Positions 1 through 8,194 of a stretch of DNA of 11,200 bases are shown piece after piece (position 1 is the first letter of the stretch; every line of letters starts with the position of its first letter). The notes beneath the pieces were generated by a model, which had not been told where the DNA came from, made no database searches, and saw nothing but the letters and a program-made list of their open reading frames with translations. The position numbers were made by a program, and so were the translations under genes. Origin of the DNA: Bacteroidales bacterium (GTDB lineage Bacteria; Bacteroidota; Bacteroidia; Bacteroidales; DTU049); the NCBI GenBank assembly GCA_018056215.1, contig JAGPGB010000025.1, positions 1 to 11,200 of the forward strand. The letters are read 5' to 3'.

Positions 1-288
1 ATCATAGCTGTATTCGCTATATTAGTGCGAAAAGAGCTTCTACTACCACTGCTTTGCCTAGTATTTCTGATAGAAATATGCTCGTCTGCCATACAAAGAT
101 ACGTGTTTAAATATAGAAAATGGAGATTTGGCTTAGAATATGCTCAAAATCATAGAGTATTTTTAATGGCACCACTTCATCATCATTTCCAAAAAAAAGG
201 ATGGCACGAGGTTACTATTGTCAATAGATTCATCATTATTAATATAATAGCAGTCATGATAGCTGTTATAACCCTTAAAATTAGATAA
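1..288 (+). CDS. mraY: Phospho-N-acetylmuramoyl-pentapeptide transferase MraY, C-terminal end
   Basis: MraY is the polytopic inner-membrane enzyme that transfers phospho-MurNAc-pentapeptide from the UDP precursor to undecaprenyl phosphate, giving lipid I. The frame is open from the first base of the window, so the true start lies upstream; the GTG at 25 is an internal Val codon. The last 95 residues are seen. They include a hydrophobic helix, the family's signature APLHHHFQKKGWHE segment with its three consecutive histidines (positions about 172-213), the conserved IVNRF, and a final membrane helix ending in TLKIR, the usual MraY C-terminus in this phylum. The stop codon is only two bases before the next start, so the genes are co-transcribed. 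The visible part shows no sign of decay. The identification is very secure. Confidence 0.96.
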   Translation: MIAVFAILVRKELLLPLLCLVFLIEICSSAIQRYVFKYRKWRFGLEYAQNHRVFLMAPLHHHFQKKGWHEVTIVNRFIIINIIAVMIAVITLKIR

Positions 289-290
289 TT

Positions 291-857
291 ATGAAATTCT
301 CAGATACCGATAATTTAATTTACCTTTTAAATGATAATATTCAAAAACCTATAAATATCTCATTAGCAGAGAATATACCTAATCTAATAAATGATCAACT
401 AAAAAATGTTAAAAAATCTTCTAATTCTTATCTCAAATATTTCACAAATAATTATCAAAGATTAATTGAGATTAGAGAAATAAATAATGTTAAATTTATA
501 GATGATAGCTTTGCTACTAATAATTACAGTCTTTTTTATTCATTAGAAAAAATCAATAATCCAATTATTTGGATTTCCTTAGATAAGCAAACCAATTACA
601 TTAGCAATTCATTAGCAGAAATAATACAGAAAAAAATAAAAATATGGATTACTATTACTAAGAATAAAAAAGTTTACAATAGTGATTATTCCTACTTAGT
701 ACCAGAATTTTATTCAGTAAAAAATCTATCAGCAGCTGTTAAATTATCTTTTGCATTTGCAGATCCTAATGATATCATTCTATTAGCACCTAATAAATCT
801 AATATTAATAGCAAATTATATTCAAATAAATTTAAAAATATTGTTAATGAATTATGA
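291..857 (+). CDS. murD: Truncated MurD: C-terminal domain only, catalytic domains missing
   Basis: This 188-residue frame sits exactly where Bacteroidota carry murD (UDP-MurNAc-L-Ala:D-Glu ligase, normally about 440-450 residues). From about residue 56 it follows the MurD C-terminal domain: QRLIEIREINNVKFIDDSFATN (55-77, read as two pieces QRLIEIREINNV and KFIDDSFATN) matches the family's HRLE...NGV.FINDSKATN; IIWISLDKQTNY (92-103) matches WIAGGVDKGNDY; DIILLAPNKS (161-170) matches DTVLLSPACAS. The N-terminal UDP-binding domain and the central ATP-binding domain with its GK(T/S) loop are absent, and there is no room for them: mraY stops two bases upstream. Signature residues are also altered: HR to QR, Lys of DSKAT to Phe, the Gly pair lost, SPA to APN. 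The stop overlaps the ftsW start (ATGA). I infer that it cannot be a ligase by itself. It may be a decaying gene, a reduced scaffold or regulator, or simply a leftover that keeps coupling through the operon. The MurD relationship rests on motif order plus position and is fairly secure; the role is unknown. Confidence 0.75.
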   Translation: MKFSDTDNLIYLLNDNIQKPINISLAENIPNLINDQLKNVKKSSNSYLKYFTNNYQRLIEIREINNVKFIDDSFATNNYSLFYSLEKINNPIIWISLDKQTNYISNSLAEIIQKKIKIWITITKNKKVYNSDYSYLVPEFYSVKNLSAAVKLSFAFADPNDIILLAPNKSNINSKLYSNKFKNIVNEL

Positions 858-2062
858 TTAAAAAAATATTTAAAATTTTCAAAGGAGATAAAACTATATG
901 GATAGTATACTTATTTTTATGTATATTCTCTATGATAGCAGTATATAGTACCATTGGGAATTTAGCATTTAGATTCAATGAAGGTAATACTACATATTAT
1001 TTGATACAACATATAATAATATTAATTTTTGGCATCGTATTAGCATATTTAGTACATTTAATGGATTATCGCATTTGGGGCATGATAGCCAAATTTTTAT
1101 TTATTATTGCTATACCATTATTGATAGTAACACTATTTAAAGGTCAAACCACTAATGATGCAGCTAGATGGTTAAGGATTCCTGTTATAGGAATTTCATT
1201 TCAAACATCAGATTTTGCAAGATTCGCATTGATTATACTATTAGCTAGGATAGCATCTGCCAAACAAGATAATATAACTGATTTCAAACATGCATATTTG
1301 CCAATGATAGTAGCTGTAGCTATCACAGTAGGATTAGTTTTTCCTACTAATTTATCAACAGCAGTTTTGATATTAGCTACTGCATTATTAATAATGTACA
1401 TAGCGAGAGTTCCATTGAAATATTTATTAGCTACGGTTGGCATAGTAATAGTCATCATGAGTATATCTATCCTGATAATGCTACAGATGCCCAATAAAGG
1501 ACGTGTGGGCACTTGGCAGTCTAGAATAGAAAGTTTTACAAATAAAGATGAAAAAGTATCTTATCAGAGAATGAAGGCTGATATAGCTATTGCTAATGGA
1601 GGAGTTATAGGAAAATTTCCCGGTAATTCTACTCAACGTGGCACTCTACCTCAATCTCATACAGATTTTATATATGCAATAATAATTGAAGAATTGGGTA
1701 TGATGGGAGGCATAGCTGTATTACTTCTATATTGTGTGTTAATGTACAGAGCTATTCATGTGGGTAAACAAAGTAAAGGATTCTTTGGCGCTTTTTTAGC
1801 AATAGGTTTTGGTTTTTATATTGGATTTCAAGCTTTTGTAAATATGTCTGTAGCTGTAGGCCTCATCCCAGTTACTGGACAACCTCTACCAATGATTAGC
1901 AAAGGTGGTACCTCTATTATATTCACCTCTATAGCTATTGGCATCATCCAAAGTATAGCTCGTGATTACCAAAAAAACTTGATTAAAAATGAATCTAATA
2001 CTGAAGATACAGTAACCGAAGAAAATGAAAGTGAACAATCAGAAAATATTATAACAGTATGA
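854..2062 (+). CDS. ftsW: Septal peptidoglycan polymerase FtsW (SEDS family)
   Basis: FtsW is the SEDS-family glycosyltransferase that polymerises lipid II at the septum together with a class B penicillin-binding protein. The 402 residues form about ten membrane helices. Family landmarks are in order: AARWLRIP after the early helices, the WQSRIESF segment of the large extracytoplasmic loop, the AIANGGVIGKFPGNS stretch, LPQSHTDFIYAIIIEELG with the essential Asp at about residue 271, and TGQPLPMISKGGTS near the C-terminus. A hydrophilic, acidic tail of about 35 residues (rich in Glu, Asn and Thr) follows the last helix and should be cytoplasmic. The start ATG overlaps the stop of the shortened murD by four bases, which suggests translational coupling. 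RodA is the alternative SEDS member, but the position within the dcw cluster points to FtsW. Length and motifs look intact. Confidence 0.95.
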   Translation: MIKKIFKIFKGDKTIWIVYLFLCIFSMIAVYSTIGNLAFRFNEGNTTYYLIQHIIILIFGIVLAYLVHLMDYRIWGMIAKFLFIIAIPLLIVTLFKGQTTNDAARWLRIPVIGISFQTSDFARFALIILLARIASAKQDNITDFKHAYLPMIVAVAITVGLVFPTNLSTAVLILATALLIMYIARVPLKYLLATVGIVIVIMSISILIMLQMPNKGRVGTWQSRIESFTNKDEKVSYQRMKADIAIANGGVIGKFPGNSTQRGTLPQSHTDFIYAIIIEELGMMGGIAVLLLYCVLMYRAIHVGKQSKGFFGAFLAIGFGFYIGFQAFVNMSVAVGLIPVTGQPLPMISKGGTSIIFTSIAIGIIQSIARDYQKNLIKNESNTEDTVTEENESEQSENIITV

Positions 2063-2098
2063 TAAACAATAATTTAATTTAAAAAAATACATTTGATT

Positions 2099-3211
2099 AT
2101 GAATAAAATTAATAAAATAAAATCTTGGGTTATTTTCTCTGCTGGTGGAACAGGTGGACATATATTCCCTGCTTTAGCTGTAGCTGAGAGGCTAAGAGAA
2201 CTACACCCCGATCTCGGCATATTATTTATTGGCAACAAAAATAGAATGGAAGCTAATATTATACCAGAGCATAACTTCCCTATAATTCTATTAGATATGC
2301 ATGGAGTGAACAGAAAAAATTTATTAAAAAATATTAATCTGCCTTTTAAGTTAATAAAATCTTGGATGGAGCTAAACAAAATTTTTAAAAGATTCAAACC
2401 CAAAGTAGCTATCGGATTTGGTGGCTATGTAACGTATCCTGTACTCAAATATGCTCAGTGGAAAGGCGTACCTACTATTGTGCAAGAGCAAAATAGTACT
2501 CCTGGACTTGCTAATATCAAGCTAAGTAAAAAGGCTTCTGCCATTTGTGTAGCTTATCCTACAATAAAAAATTATATAAAAACTCCTAATGTACATCTAA
2601 TAGGCAATCTAGTGAGAAATGAAATCCTTGTGCCAATGTCTAAAGAACAAGCTGCTAATTTCTGGAATTTAGATATTAATAAAAAAACTATTCTCGCTAT
2701 TGGTGGCAGTCTAGGAGCTAAGGCTATAAATGATTTTATTTGCAATATTTTACCAGATTTGATAAAAAATAATATTCAATTAATTTGGCAAACGGGCGAT
2801 AAATATTCCATAGAGAGCTGCATTAATCATGATAAAATAAATAACAGTATTATTGCTAAACCATTTATTAATGAGATGAGAGAGGCGTATACTATGGCTG
2901 ATGTAGTAATAGCTCGTGCAGGTGCGGGTACTTTAGCTGAATTAGCTGCTCTAGCTAAACCATCTATCATCATCCCCTCACCTAATGTAGTGAATAATCA
3001 TCAATATCTTAATGCTCAAGCTCTTGCTGATAATGATGCAATTATTTTATTAGATGAAAATTTATTGGATTCTAAAGGAAAAGAAATGATTATAGATTTA
3101 ATAAATAATGATTCTCTACAAAAAAAATTAAGTGAAAATATTTGTAAATTTCATAATCCAAATGCTATGGATAACATCATAGAATTAATTGAAAAATATT
3201 TAAAAAATTAA
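2099..3211 (+). CDS. murG: UDP-GlcNAc : lipid I N-acetylglucosaminyltransferase MurG
   Basis: MurG is the membrane-associated GT-B (family GT28) enzyme that adds GlcNAc to lipid I on the cytoplasmic face, making lipid II. I start it at the ATG at 2099 (370 residues); the in-frame TTG at 2093 would add only two residues and is a less likely start. Motifs in order: the glycine-rich AGGTGGH (residues 15-21), the second G-loop GFGGY (106-110), QEQNSTPG (129-136), GGSLGA (202-207) that opens the C-terminal Rossmann domain, and AGAGTLAELAALAKP, in which Glu281 corresponds to the family's UDP-GlcNAc ribose-binding Glu. All expected residues are present. It lies 36 bases after ftsW and five before murC, with no promoter or terminator between, so it belongs to the same operon. 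No Shine-Dalgarno sequence is visible, which is usual in Bacteroidota. Confidence 0.97.
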   Translation: MNKINKIKSWVIFSAGGTGGHIFPALAVAERLRELHPDLGILFIGNKNRMEANIIPEHNFPIILLDMHGVNRKNLLKNINLPFKLIKSWMELNKIFKRFKPKVAIGFGGYVTYPVLKYAQWKGVPTIVQEQNSTPGLANIKLSKKASAICVAYPTIKNYIKTPNVHLIGNLVRNEILVPMSKEQAANFWNLDINKKTILAIGGSLGAKAINDFICNILPDLIKNNIQLIWQTGDKYSIESCINHDKINNSIIAKPFINEMREAYTMADVVIARAGAGTLAELAALAKPSIIIPSPNVVNNHQYLNAQALADNDAIILLDENLLDSKGKEMIIDLINNDSLQKKLSENICKFHNPNAMDNIIELIEKYLKN

Positions 3212-3216
3212 ATGTA

Positions 3217-4578
3217 ATGAAACTCAATAATATAGAAGTACAAAATATATATATGCTTGGCATAGGAGGAGTGGGCATGGGAGCATTAGCCCAATATTTT
3301 CTTTACTATGGGTGTCAAGTATATGGCTATGACAGAGCTCGCTCAGAAATATGCGAAATTTTAGAAAATAAAGGTGCTAAAATTCATTATCTGCCTAATA
3401 TTACTCTTATACCTGATGACATAGACATTGTTATTTATACACCAGCTATACCTATTGATTTTGAAGAATTACAAATCATTAAAAATAAAAATTTACCTAT
3501 TTATAAAAGAAGTGATATCCTAGCAATGATAACTCCGCAATTAGAAACATATGCTGTGGCTGGCTCTCATGGTAAATCTACTATCACTGCTATGCTATCT
3601 CATATTTGGTATACAGCTCATAGAGATTTCATCGCTATGATAGGTGCTATTGTAAAAGATTATGAAAATAACTTTTTTATAAATGGAGAACCTAAAGAAT
3701 TCATTGTAGAAGCTGATGAATATGATAAAACTTTTTTAAAATTCACTGTAGATACGGGAATAATAACATCTATAGAACCAGATCATTTAGATATTTACAA
3801 AAATCTCGATGCTTTAAAAGATGCATTTAGAGAATTTGCTCATAAAATTAAAAACGAAATTTGGATAGATGAGAATGTGAATTTGCAAATTGATAAAAAT
3901 ATAAACACTTACGGTTTATCAAATAGTTCAGATATCTATGCATATAATATAAGATTAGATGATGGAGCTACTGTTTTTGATATTTATTCTAATTATCATC
4001 AAATAAAAATAGAAAACCTACATTTGCATGCAGCTGGTATGCATAATATCAGAAATGCAACTGCGGCGATAGCTATTGCTTTATCAAAAAATATTAATAT
4101 AGATCAAATAAAAAAAGCCATTAATAGTTATCCAGGTTTAAAAAGACGCCTAGATTTAATTTATAATGGTAAAAATAAAAAATATTATGATGATTATGCA
4201 CATCATCCTACTGAAATAGATACTTTGTTTGATGCATTAAAAACTTTGTACCCTGATAAAACTTTTTGTGCTATTTTTCAACCTCATTTATATAGCAGAA
4301 CCTTATATTTAGCTGATGATTTTGCCACTTCTTTATCTAAATGGGATAGAATAATTTTATTAGATATTTATCCAGCTAGAGAACAACCAATAGAGGGCGT
4401 TACATCTGAATGGCTATTAAGTAAAATCAACAATAATAACAAATATTTAATGTCAAAAGATGAATTATTAACAAATTTGAGTAATATTAGCGAAGATATT
4501 TTAGTAACTATTGGTGCTGGAGATATAGATAGACTCCGTGAACCAATAAAAAATAAATTAATAGAATATGAAGCATAA
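3217..4578 (+). CDS. murC: UDP-N-acetylmuramate : L-alanine ligase MurC
   Basis: MurC is the cytoplasmic ATP-dependent ligase that attaches L-Ala to UDP-MurNAc. The 453 residues are full length and contain all three Mur-ligase domains. The N-terminal UDP-binding domain has the GIGGVGMGALA loop near residues 15-25 and YTPAIP. The central ATPase domain has GSHGKST (116-122; most MurC proteins have GTHGKTT, so both changes are Thr to Ser), EADEYD (165-170), EPDHLD and HNIRN (276-280). The C-terminal domain has RRLD, YDDYAHHPTE (324-333) and FQPHLYSRT. The first ATG, at 3212, is followed at once by a stop; the coding start is the ATG at 3217. The 3' end overlaps ftsQ by 11 bases. The complete state of this ligase contrasts with the stripped-down murD of the same operon and argues that the cell still makes peptidoglycan precursors. 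Confidence 0.97.
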   Translation: MKLNNIEVQNIYMLGIGGVGMGALAQYFLYYGCQVYGYDRARSEICEILENKGAKIHYLPNITLIPDDIDIVIYTPAIPIDFEELQIIKNKNLPIYKRSDILAMITPQLETYAVAGSHGKSTITAMLSHIWYTAHRDFIAMIGAIVKDYENNFFINGEPKEFIVEADEYDKTFLKFTVDTGIITSIEPDHLDIYKNLDALKDAFREFAHKIKNEIWIDENVNLQIDKNINTYGLSNSSDIYAYNIRLDDGATVFDIYSNYHQIKIENLHLHAAGMHNIRNATAAIAIALSKNINIDQIKKAINSYPGLKRRLDLIYNGKNKKYYDDYAHHPTEIDTLFDALKTLYPDKTFCAIFQPHLYSRTLYLADDFATSLSKWDRIILLDIYPAREQPIEGVTSEWLLSKINNNNKYLMSKDELLTNLSNISEDILVTIGAGDIDRLREPIKNKLIEYEA

Positions 4579-5365
4579 AAAGTGGTTAATAGCATTAAGT
4601 ATTATTTTACCAATAATCATAATTATTGGCTGGCTAGTAATTAGAGACAGGTCAGCAGCCACTTCTATTTCTCGAATAGAGATAAATATAAATACAGCAG
4701 ATACTAATAAAATAATAGATTCTACTTATGTTTTAGATTTAATTTATCAAGTTACTCCCAGAGTAATAGGAGTGATGATAGAGGATTTCCCATTAGATAA
4801 GGTTTATCAAACGATTAAGAAATCGAATTTCGTAGAGAATGTACTTTGTAATATCAAATTAGATGGTACATTAAAGATAGATGTTTGGGCACGTTGTCCA
4901 TTATTGCATATCATTAGTAATAATGGTTATGAATGTATTTTAGACACTTCTGGTTTCGTAATGCCAATACCTGAAAAGTATAATTTATATATTCCTGTAG
5001 CTTATGGCAATATTAAAACAAAAGTAAAAATTGGTTCAAAAGTAAAAAATATAAAATCATACACTTACGAATCAAAAGATTTTACAGAATTAGATAAACT
5101 CTATTATCTAGCAAAAACTATTAAAAATGATGAAATATCCAAATTGCTTTTTTGGGATATATATGTAGAAAATCAAAAATCTTTCTATCTATACCCAATT
5201 GTTGGCAATCAATATATAAGATTAGGAGATGTAGATCAGCTCGATGATAAACTAAAGAACATCTCAATTTTCTATAATAACATACAACATATTTCGGATA
5301 TTAGTGATTTTGTTGGATTTGATTTGAGAGTACCACCACAAGTAATAGCAATTAAGCAATTATGA
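4568..5365 (+). CDS. ftsQ: Cell division protein FtsQ (POTRA domain)
   Basis: FtsQ is a bitopic inner-membrane protein of the divisome that, in well-studied bacteria, links early and late division proteins through its periplasmic part. Seen here: a short cytoplasmic start (MKHKK), one hydrophobic membrane helix at about residues 6-25, then a periplasmic region. Residues about 33-107 fit a POTRA fold, ending in LKIDVWARCP, which matches the family's R.P element (R109, P111). The beta domain follows with YECILDTSGFVMPIP (121-135), matching the D..G..MP signature, then YIPVAYG. Sequence conservation in this family is low, so the call rests on topology, these short motifs and the slot between murC and ftsA. 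At 265 residues it is of ordinary length. The start overlaps the end of murC by 11 bases. Confidence 0.9.
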   Translation: MKHKKWLIALSIILPIIIIIGWLVIRDRSAATSISRIEININTADTNKIIDSTYVLDLIYQVTPRVIGVMIEDFPLDKVYQTIKKSNFVENVLCNIKLDGTLKIDVWARCPLLHIISNNGYECILDTSGFVMPIPEKYNLYIPVAYGNIKTKVKIGSKVKNIKSYTYESKDFTELDKLYYLAKTIKNDEISKLLFWDIYVENQKSFYLYPIVGNQYIRLGDVDQLDDKLKNISIFYNNIQHISDISDFVGFDLRVPPQVIAIKQL

Positions 5366-5396
5366 AAAAGATTTTAATTTTAAAAAAATATATAAT

Positions 5397-6686
5397 ATGA
5401 AAAAACAAATTAATAATTCAGAAGAACGAATCTACGTGGGACTAGATATAGGCACCACAAAATTAGCTATGGTCGCTGGCAAACAAAATGAAGATGGTAA
5501 GCTAGAAATCATAGGTTACGAAGTTTCTAATAGCAAAGGAGTGAGAAGGGGAACAGTAATCAATGTTCAAAAAACTGTTGATGGCTTAAAAGAACTCAAA
5601 ACAAAAATGCGAGATGATTTTGACATAGAGGTGGGAGTAGTACATCTCGGCATAGCTGGCAAATACGTGGAAAGTCTAAATGCAGAACATAGCATTATTC
5701 GCAAAAATCCTAGAAGCATGATTACTGAACAAGAAATAAATGATTTTTTAGAAACAGTAAATCATATGCTCAAACAACCCGGTAAAGAAGTCATTCACTT
5801 AATACCACAAGAATATATTATAGATGATGAAAGTGGTATAACAGATGTAATAGGCGCTGTAGGAACAAGCTTGAAATGCAAATTTCATGCTGTCGTAGCT
5901 GATATGGCTGCAGTAGAAATGCTGAAAACTTGCGTTACTATGGCCGATATGGACATTGCAAACATTATGCTTGAACCCATAGCTTCAGCTAAAGCTGTAT
6001 TAGAAGAACAAGAAAAAGAAGGTGGCGTCGTCCTAGTAGATATAGGTGGTGGCACTACTGATATAGCAATCATTAAAGATGATATCGTTAGACATACTTG
6101 CGTAATACCTTTCGGTGGCGAAGCTATCACAGAAGATTTAAAAAATGGATTATCACTTTTAAAAGATGAAGCAGAAATTTGTAAAATAAACTATGGAAAT
6201 GCTATCCCTGCTGATGTGAATCCTAATGATGTGATCGCTTTTCAAGCAATGAAAAATTGCCCTGCTAGAGAGTTTTCTCTTAAAGCAATTAGCGAAATTA
6301 TTAGCGCTAGATTAACAGAAATTTTAGAAACAGTAAATTATGAAATAAAATTGTCCGAAATATCCTCTCCCTTTATTGGTGGTATAGTACTCACTGGTGG
6401 TGGTTCATTAATTAAAAATACTACTCAATTATCTTCATACATTACTGGTATGTCTGCGAGAATAGGCAATCCCAATCACTTATTATCGCATAATACTCCT
6501 AATACATTGCTTTCACCACAATATTCTACTGTTATAGGTCTCCTACTAAATGCTATAGAAAATGACAAATATAAATTCTCTCAAAATAATAAACTAAATG
6601 ATACCAAAATAGCAGCCCCACAAGAAAAAAAAGAGAAAAAACGCAAATTTGATATTTTCGGTAATCTATCAAATTTCTTCGATTAA
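5397..6686 (+). CDS. ftsA: Cell division protein FtsA (actin-like membrane anchor of FtsZ)
   Basis: FtsA is an actin-fold ATPase that tethers FtsZ filaments to the membrane and recruits later division proteins. The 429 residues begin with the phosphate-1 motif GLDIGTTK (15-22). The FtsA-specific 1C subdomain follows (about 90-175). DIGGGTTD, the phosphate-2 motif, is at 215-222, and the adenosine-motif TGGG at about 333-336. A variable linker rich in Asn, Lys and Glu leads to the C-terminal sequence RKFDIFGNLSNFFD (416-429), a lysine-preceded amphipathic stretch that fits the membrane-targeting helix of FtsA. Nothing is missing. It lies 31 bases after ftsQ and 14 bases before ftsZ, with A/T-rich spacers and no Shine-Dalgarno sequence. 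The identification is secure. Confidence 0.97.
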   Translation: MKKQINNSEERIYVGLDIGTTKLAMVAGKQNEDGKLEIIGYEVSNSKGVRRGTVINVQKTVDGLKELKTKMRDDFDIEVGVVHLGIAGKYVESLNAEHSIIRKNPRSMITEQEINDFLETVNHMLKQPGKEVIHLIPQEYIIDDESGITDVIGAVGTSLKCKFHAVVADMAAVEMLKTCVTMADMDIANIMLEPIASAKAVLEEQEKEGGVVLVDIGGGTTDIAIIKDDIVRHTCVIPFGGEAITEDLKNGLSLLKDEAEICKINYGNAIPADVNPNDVIAFQAMKNCPAREFSLKAISEIISARLTEILETVNYEIKLSEISSPFIGGIVLTGGGSLIKNTTQLSSYITGMSARIGNPNHLLSHNTPNTLLSPQYSTVIGLLLNAIENDKYKFSQNNKLNDTKIAAPQEKKEKKRKFDIFGNLSNFFD

Positions 6687-6700
6687 AAAAAATTAAAATT

Positions 6701-7915
6701 ATGGAAAAACAATCATTTGAATTCATATTACCAACATCTGAATCACCCATTATTAAAGTAATGGGAATAGGTGGTGGTGGATGTAATGCTGTCAAACATA
6801 TGTTTGACAAAGGCATCAAAGGAGTAGATTTTGTTATTTGCAATACAGATGTGCAAGTTTTAGAATCTAATCCTATACCTGTAAAAATAAAATTAGGTGA
6901 AACAGGATTGGGAGCAGGCTCTAAACCTGATGTAGCCAAAAAAGCTGCAGAAGATAGCTCTGATGATATTAGTAATATTCTGAAAAATAATACTAAAATG
7001 CTATTTATCACTGCTGGTATGGGCGGTGGCACAGGTACTGGTGCAGCACCAGTTGTCGCCAAAATTGCTAAAGACTTGAATATCCTTACCGTAGCTATCG
7101 TAACTACTCCATTTATGTTCGAAGGGAATGTACGATACCAACAAGCCATGACAGGTATAGACGAACTACGTCAAAACGTAGATGCCCTTCTAGTAATACA
7201 TAATGAAAAACTATTCGATCTTTACCCAGAATTGAAAATTAGCAATGCCTTTTCAATAGTAGATGATATATTATTAACAGCTGCTAAAGGTATAGCAGAA
7301 ATAATTACCGTTCCTGGAGTAGTAAATGTAGATTTCGAAGACGTAAAAACAGTGATGAAAGATAGTGGAATAGCTTTGATGGGAACAGGATATGCTGAAG
7401 GCGAAAATAGAGCTATCAAATCTCTCGAAACAGCTATTCATTCTCCATTATTAAGTGAAATTTCTATAACTGGCGCACAAAATGTATTATTATATATCTC
7501 CTATGGCAGTGATGAACTAACTATTAGAGAATTTAATGAAATGACTTCATATCTAAAAAATGAAACTGGTGGCGCCAATGTAATATGGGGCAACTCTTTT
7601 AATCCAGAATTAAATGGAGTACAAGTAACTATTATTGCTACAGGTTTTAATGCAAACAATTCTCCAATAAATGCTAATCAAAATTATGAAAATAAAAGTT
7701 ATAATTCTTTAAATACTGGTGAAGAAAAAATTGGCTATGGTAGAAACTATAAAGATGACCAAGAATTAGAAAAATTCGAAAATGAACCAGCATACATTAG
7801 AAAAGGTAAAAAAATAAATTTAAATGCTCCCACAAGTGGTAATATAACCGTTAAAATAAATAAAAATAATACTACTATTGGAGAGAATAATTACTTGTAT
7901 AAACATGTAGATTAA
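6701..7915 (+). CDS. ftsZ: Cell division GTPase FtsZ
   Basis: FtsZ is the tubulin homologue that polymerises into the Z ring. The 404 residues show the T1 loop GIGGGGCNAV (22-31), CNTD (47-50), the tubulin signature GGGTGTG (108-114), and the T7 synergy loop NVDFED with N209, D211 and D214, which completes the GTPase site of the next subunit. A low-complexity linker (about 320-390, rich in Asn, Lys and Glu) leads to the C-terminal motif NNYLYKHVD, which resembles the ..FLHDNVD tail typical of Bacteroidota and should bind FtsA. EPAYIRKGKKINL before it is also a phylum hallmark. One oddity: at residues 65-73 the sequence reads LGETGLGAG, three residues shorter than the family's usual LGxSxTxGLGAG. 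This is the last gene of the cluster; no convincing intrinsic terminator follows. Confidence 0.97.
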   Translation: MEKQSFEFILPTSESPIIKVMGIGGGGCNAVKHMFDKGIKGVDFVICNTDVQVLESNPIPVKIKLGETGLGAGSKPDVAKKAAEDSSDDISNILKNNTKMLFITAGMGGGTGTGAAPVVAKIAKDLNILTVAIVTTPFMFEGNVRYQQAMTGIDELRQNVDALLVIHNEKLFDLYPELKISNAFSIVDDILLTAAKGIAEIITVPGVVNVDFEDVKTVMKDSGIALMGTGYAEGENRAIKSLETAIHSPLLSEISITGAQNVLLYISYGSDELTIREFNEMTSYLKNETGGANVIWGNSFNPELNGVQVTIIATGFNANNSPINANQNYENKSYNSLNTGEEKIGYGRNYKDDQELEKFENEPAYIRKGKKINLNAPTSGNITVKINKNNTTIGENNYLYKHVD

Positions 7916-8100
7916 TACGATTCTATTGTAAGGAACTCATCTATTGTCTTACTTTTAATAACAATTTTAGTAAAATATTTTATTATCCTATGATTGTATT
8001 ATTAATAAAAATTAGGTTCTATAACATTTATTGTGGGTTAATTATTTTACCACAAAGGGCACAAAGATATTATACAAAGTTCACAAAGAGTAGACTATTA

Positions 8101-8122
8101 ACCCTGACCTTTAGGTCAGGGT
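8101..8122. repeat. Perfect 10-bp hairpin inside the repeat element
   Basis: ACCCTGACCT (8101-8110) and AGGTCAGGGT (8113-8122) are exact reverse complements around a TT loop. It is the most GC-rich spot of the intergenic region. No T run follows on either strand, so it does not look like an intrinsic terminator, although a role in halting ftsZ read-through cannot be excluded. Confidence 0.8.
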
Positions 8123-8141
8123 ATGGCATAAAAAAAGCTAT

Positions 8142-8153
8142 GGGCTTTAGCCC
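8142..8153. repeat. Second short hairpin, GGGCT-TT-AGCCC
   Basis: GGGCT (8142-8146) and AGCCC (8149-8153) pair perfectly around TT, the same loop as in the hairpin 20 bases upstream. Together they make a two-hairpin core of the inverted-repeat element. The stem is only 5 bp, so the significance rests on the matching design and proximity. Confidence 0.5.
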
Positions 8154-8162
8154 TGAAAAACA

Positions 8163-8194
8163 AAATCCCAAAATCCTTTAATCCCCAAAATCAT
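8163..8194. repeat. Run of four degenerate 8-base units (AAATCCCA-like)
   Basis: The run reads AAATCCCA, AAATCCTT, TAATCCCC, AAAATCAT in consecutive 8-base steps. AATC or ATCC recurs in every unit. It lies in the core of the 230-bp element, next to the two hairpins, and probably is part of that repeat family rather than an independent site. Confidence 0.5.

Noticed and set aside
2093..2098. TTG at 2093 as start of murG
   Set aside because: An ATG follows two codons later and the protein's first strand begins well after it; the ATG is the simpler start.
3562..3582. MurC P-loop GSHGKST in place of GTHGKTT
   Set aside because: Both changes are Thr to Ser and keep the hydroxyl group; the other MurC motifs are intact, so loss of activity is unlikely.
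6553..7149. Long minus-strand frame across the ftsA/ftsZ junction
   Set aside because: It is antisense to two securely identified genes and reads as low-complexity Pro, Ser, Ile and Phe; a shadow frame.
7928..7956. Possible intrinsic terminator of ftsZ (GTAAG ... CTTAC then TTTT)
   Set aside because: Only a 5-bp stem with a 15-base loop and a short T run; too weak to annotate.
7990..8181. Open frame of 63 codons after ftsZ
   Set aside because: It runs through the inverted-repeat element and its peptide follows the repeat units; no domain, signal or start context supports a gene.
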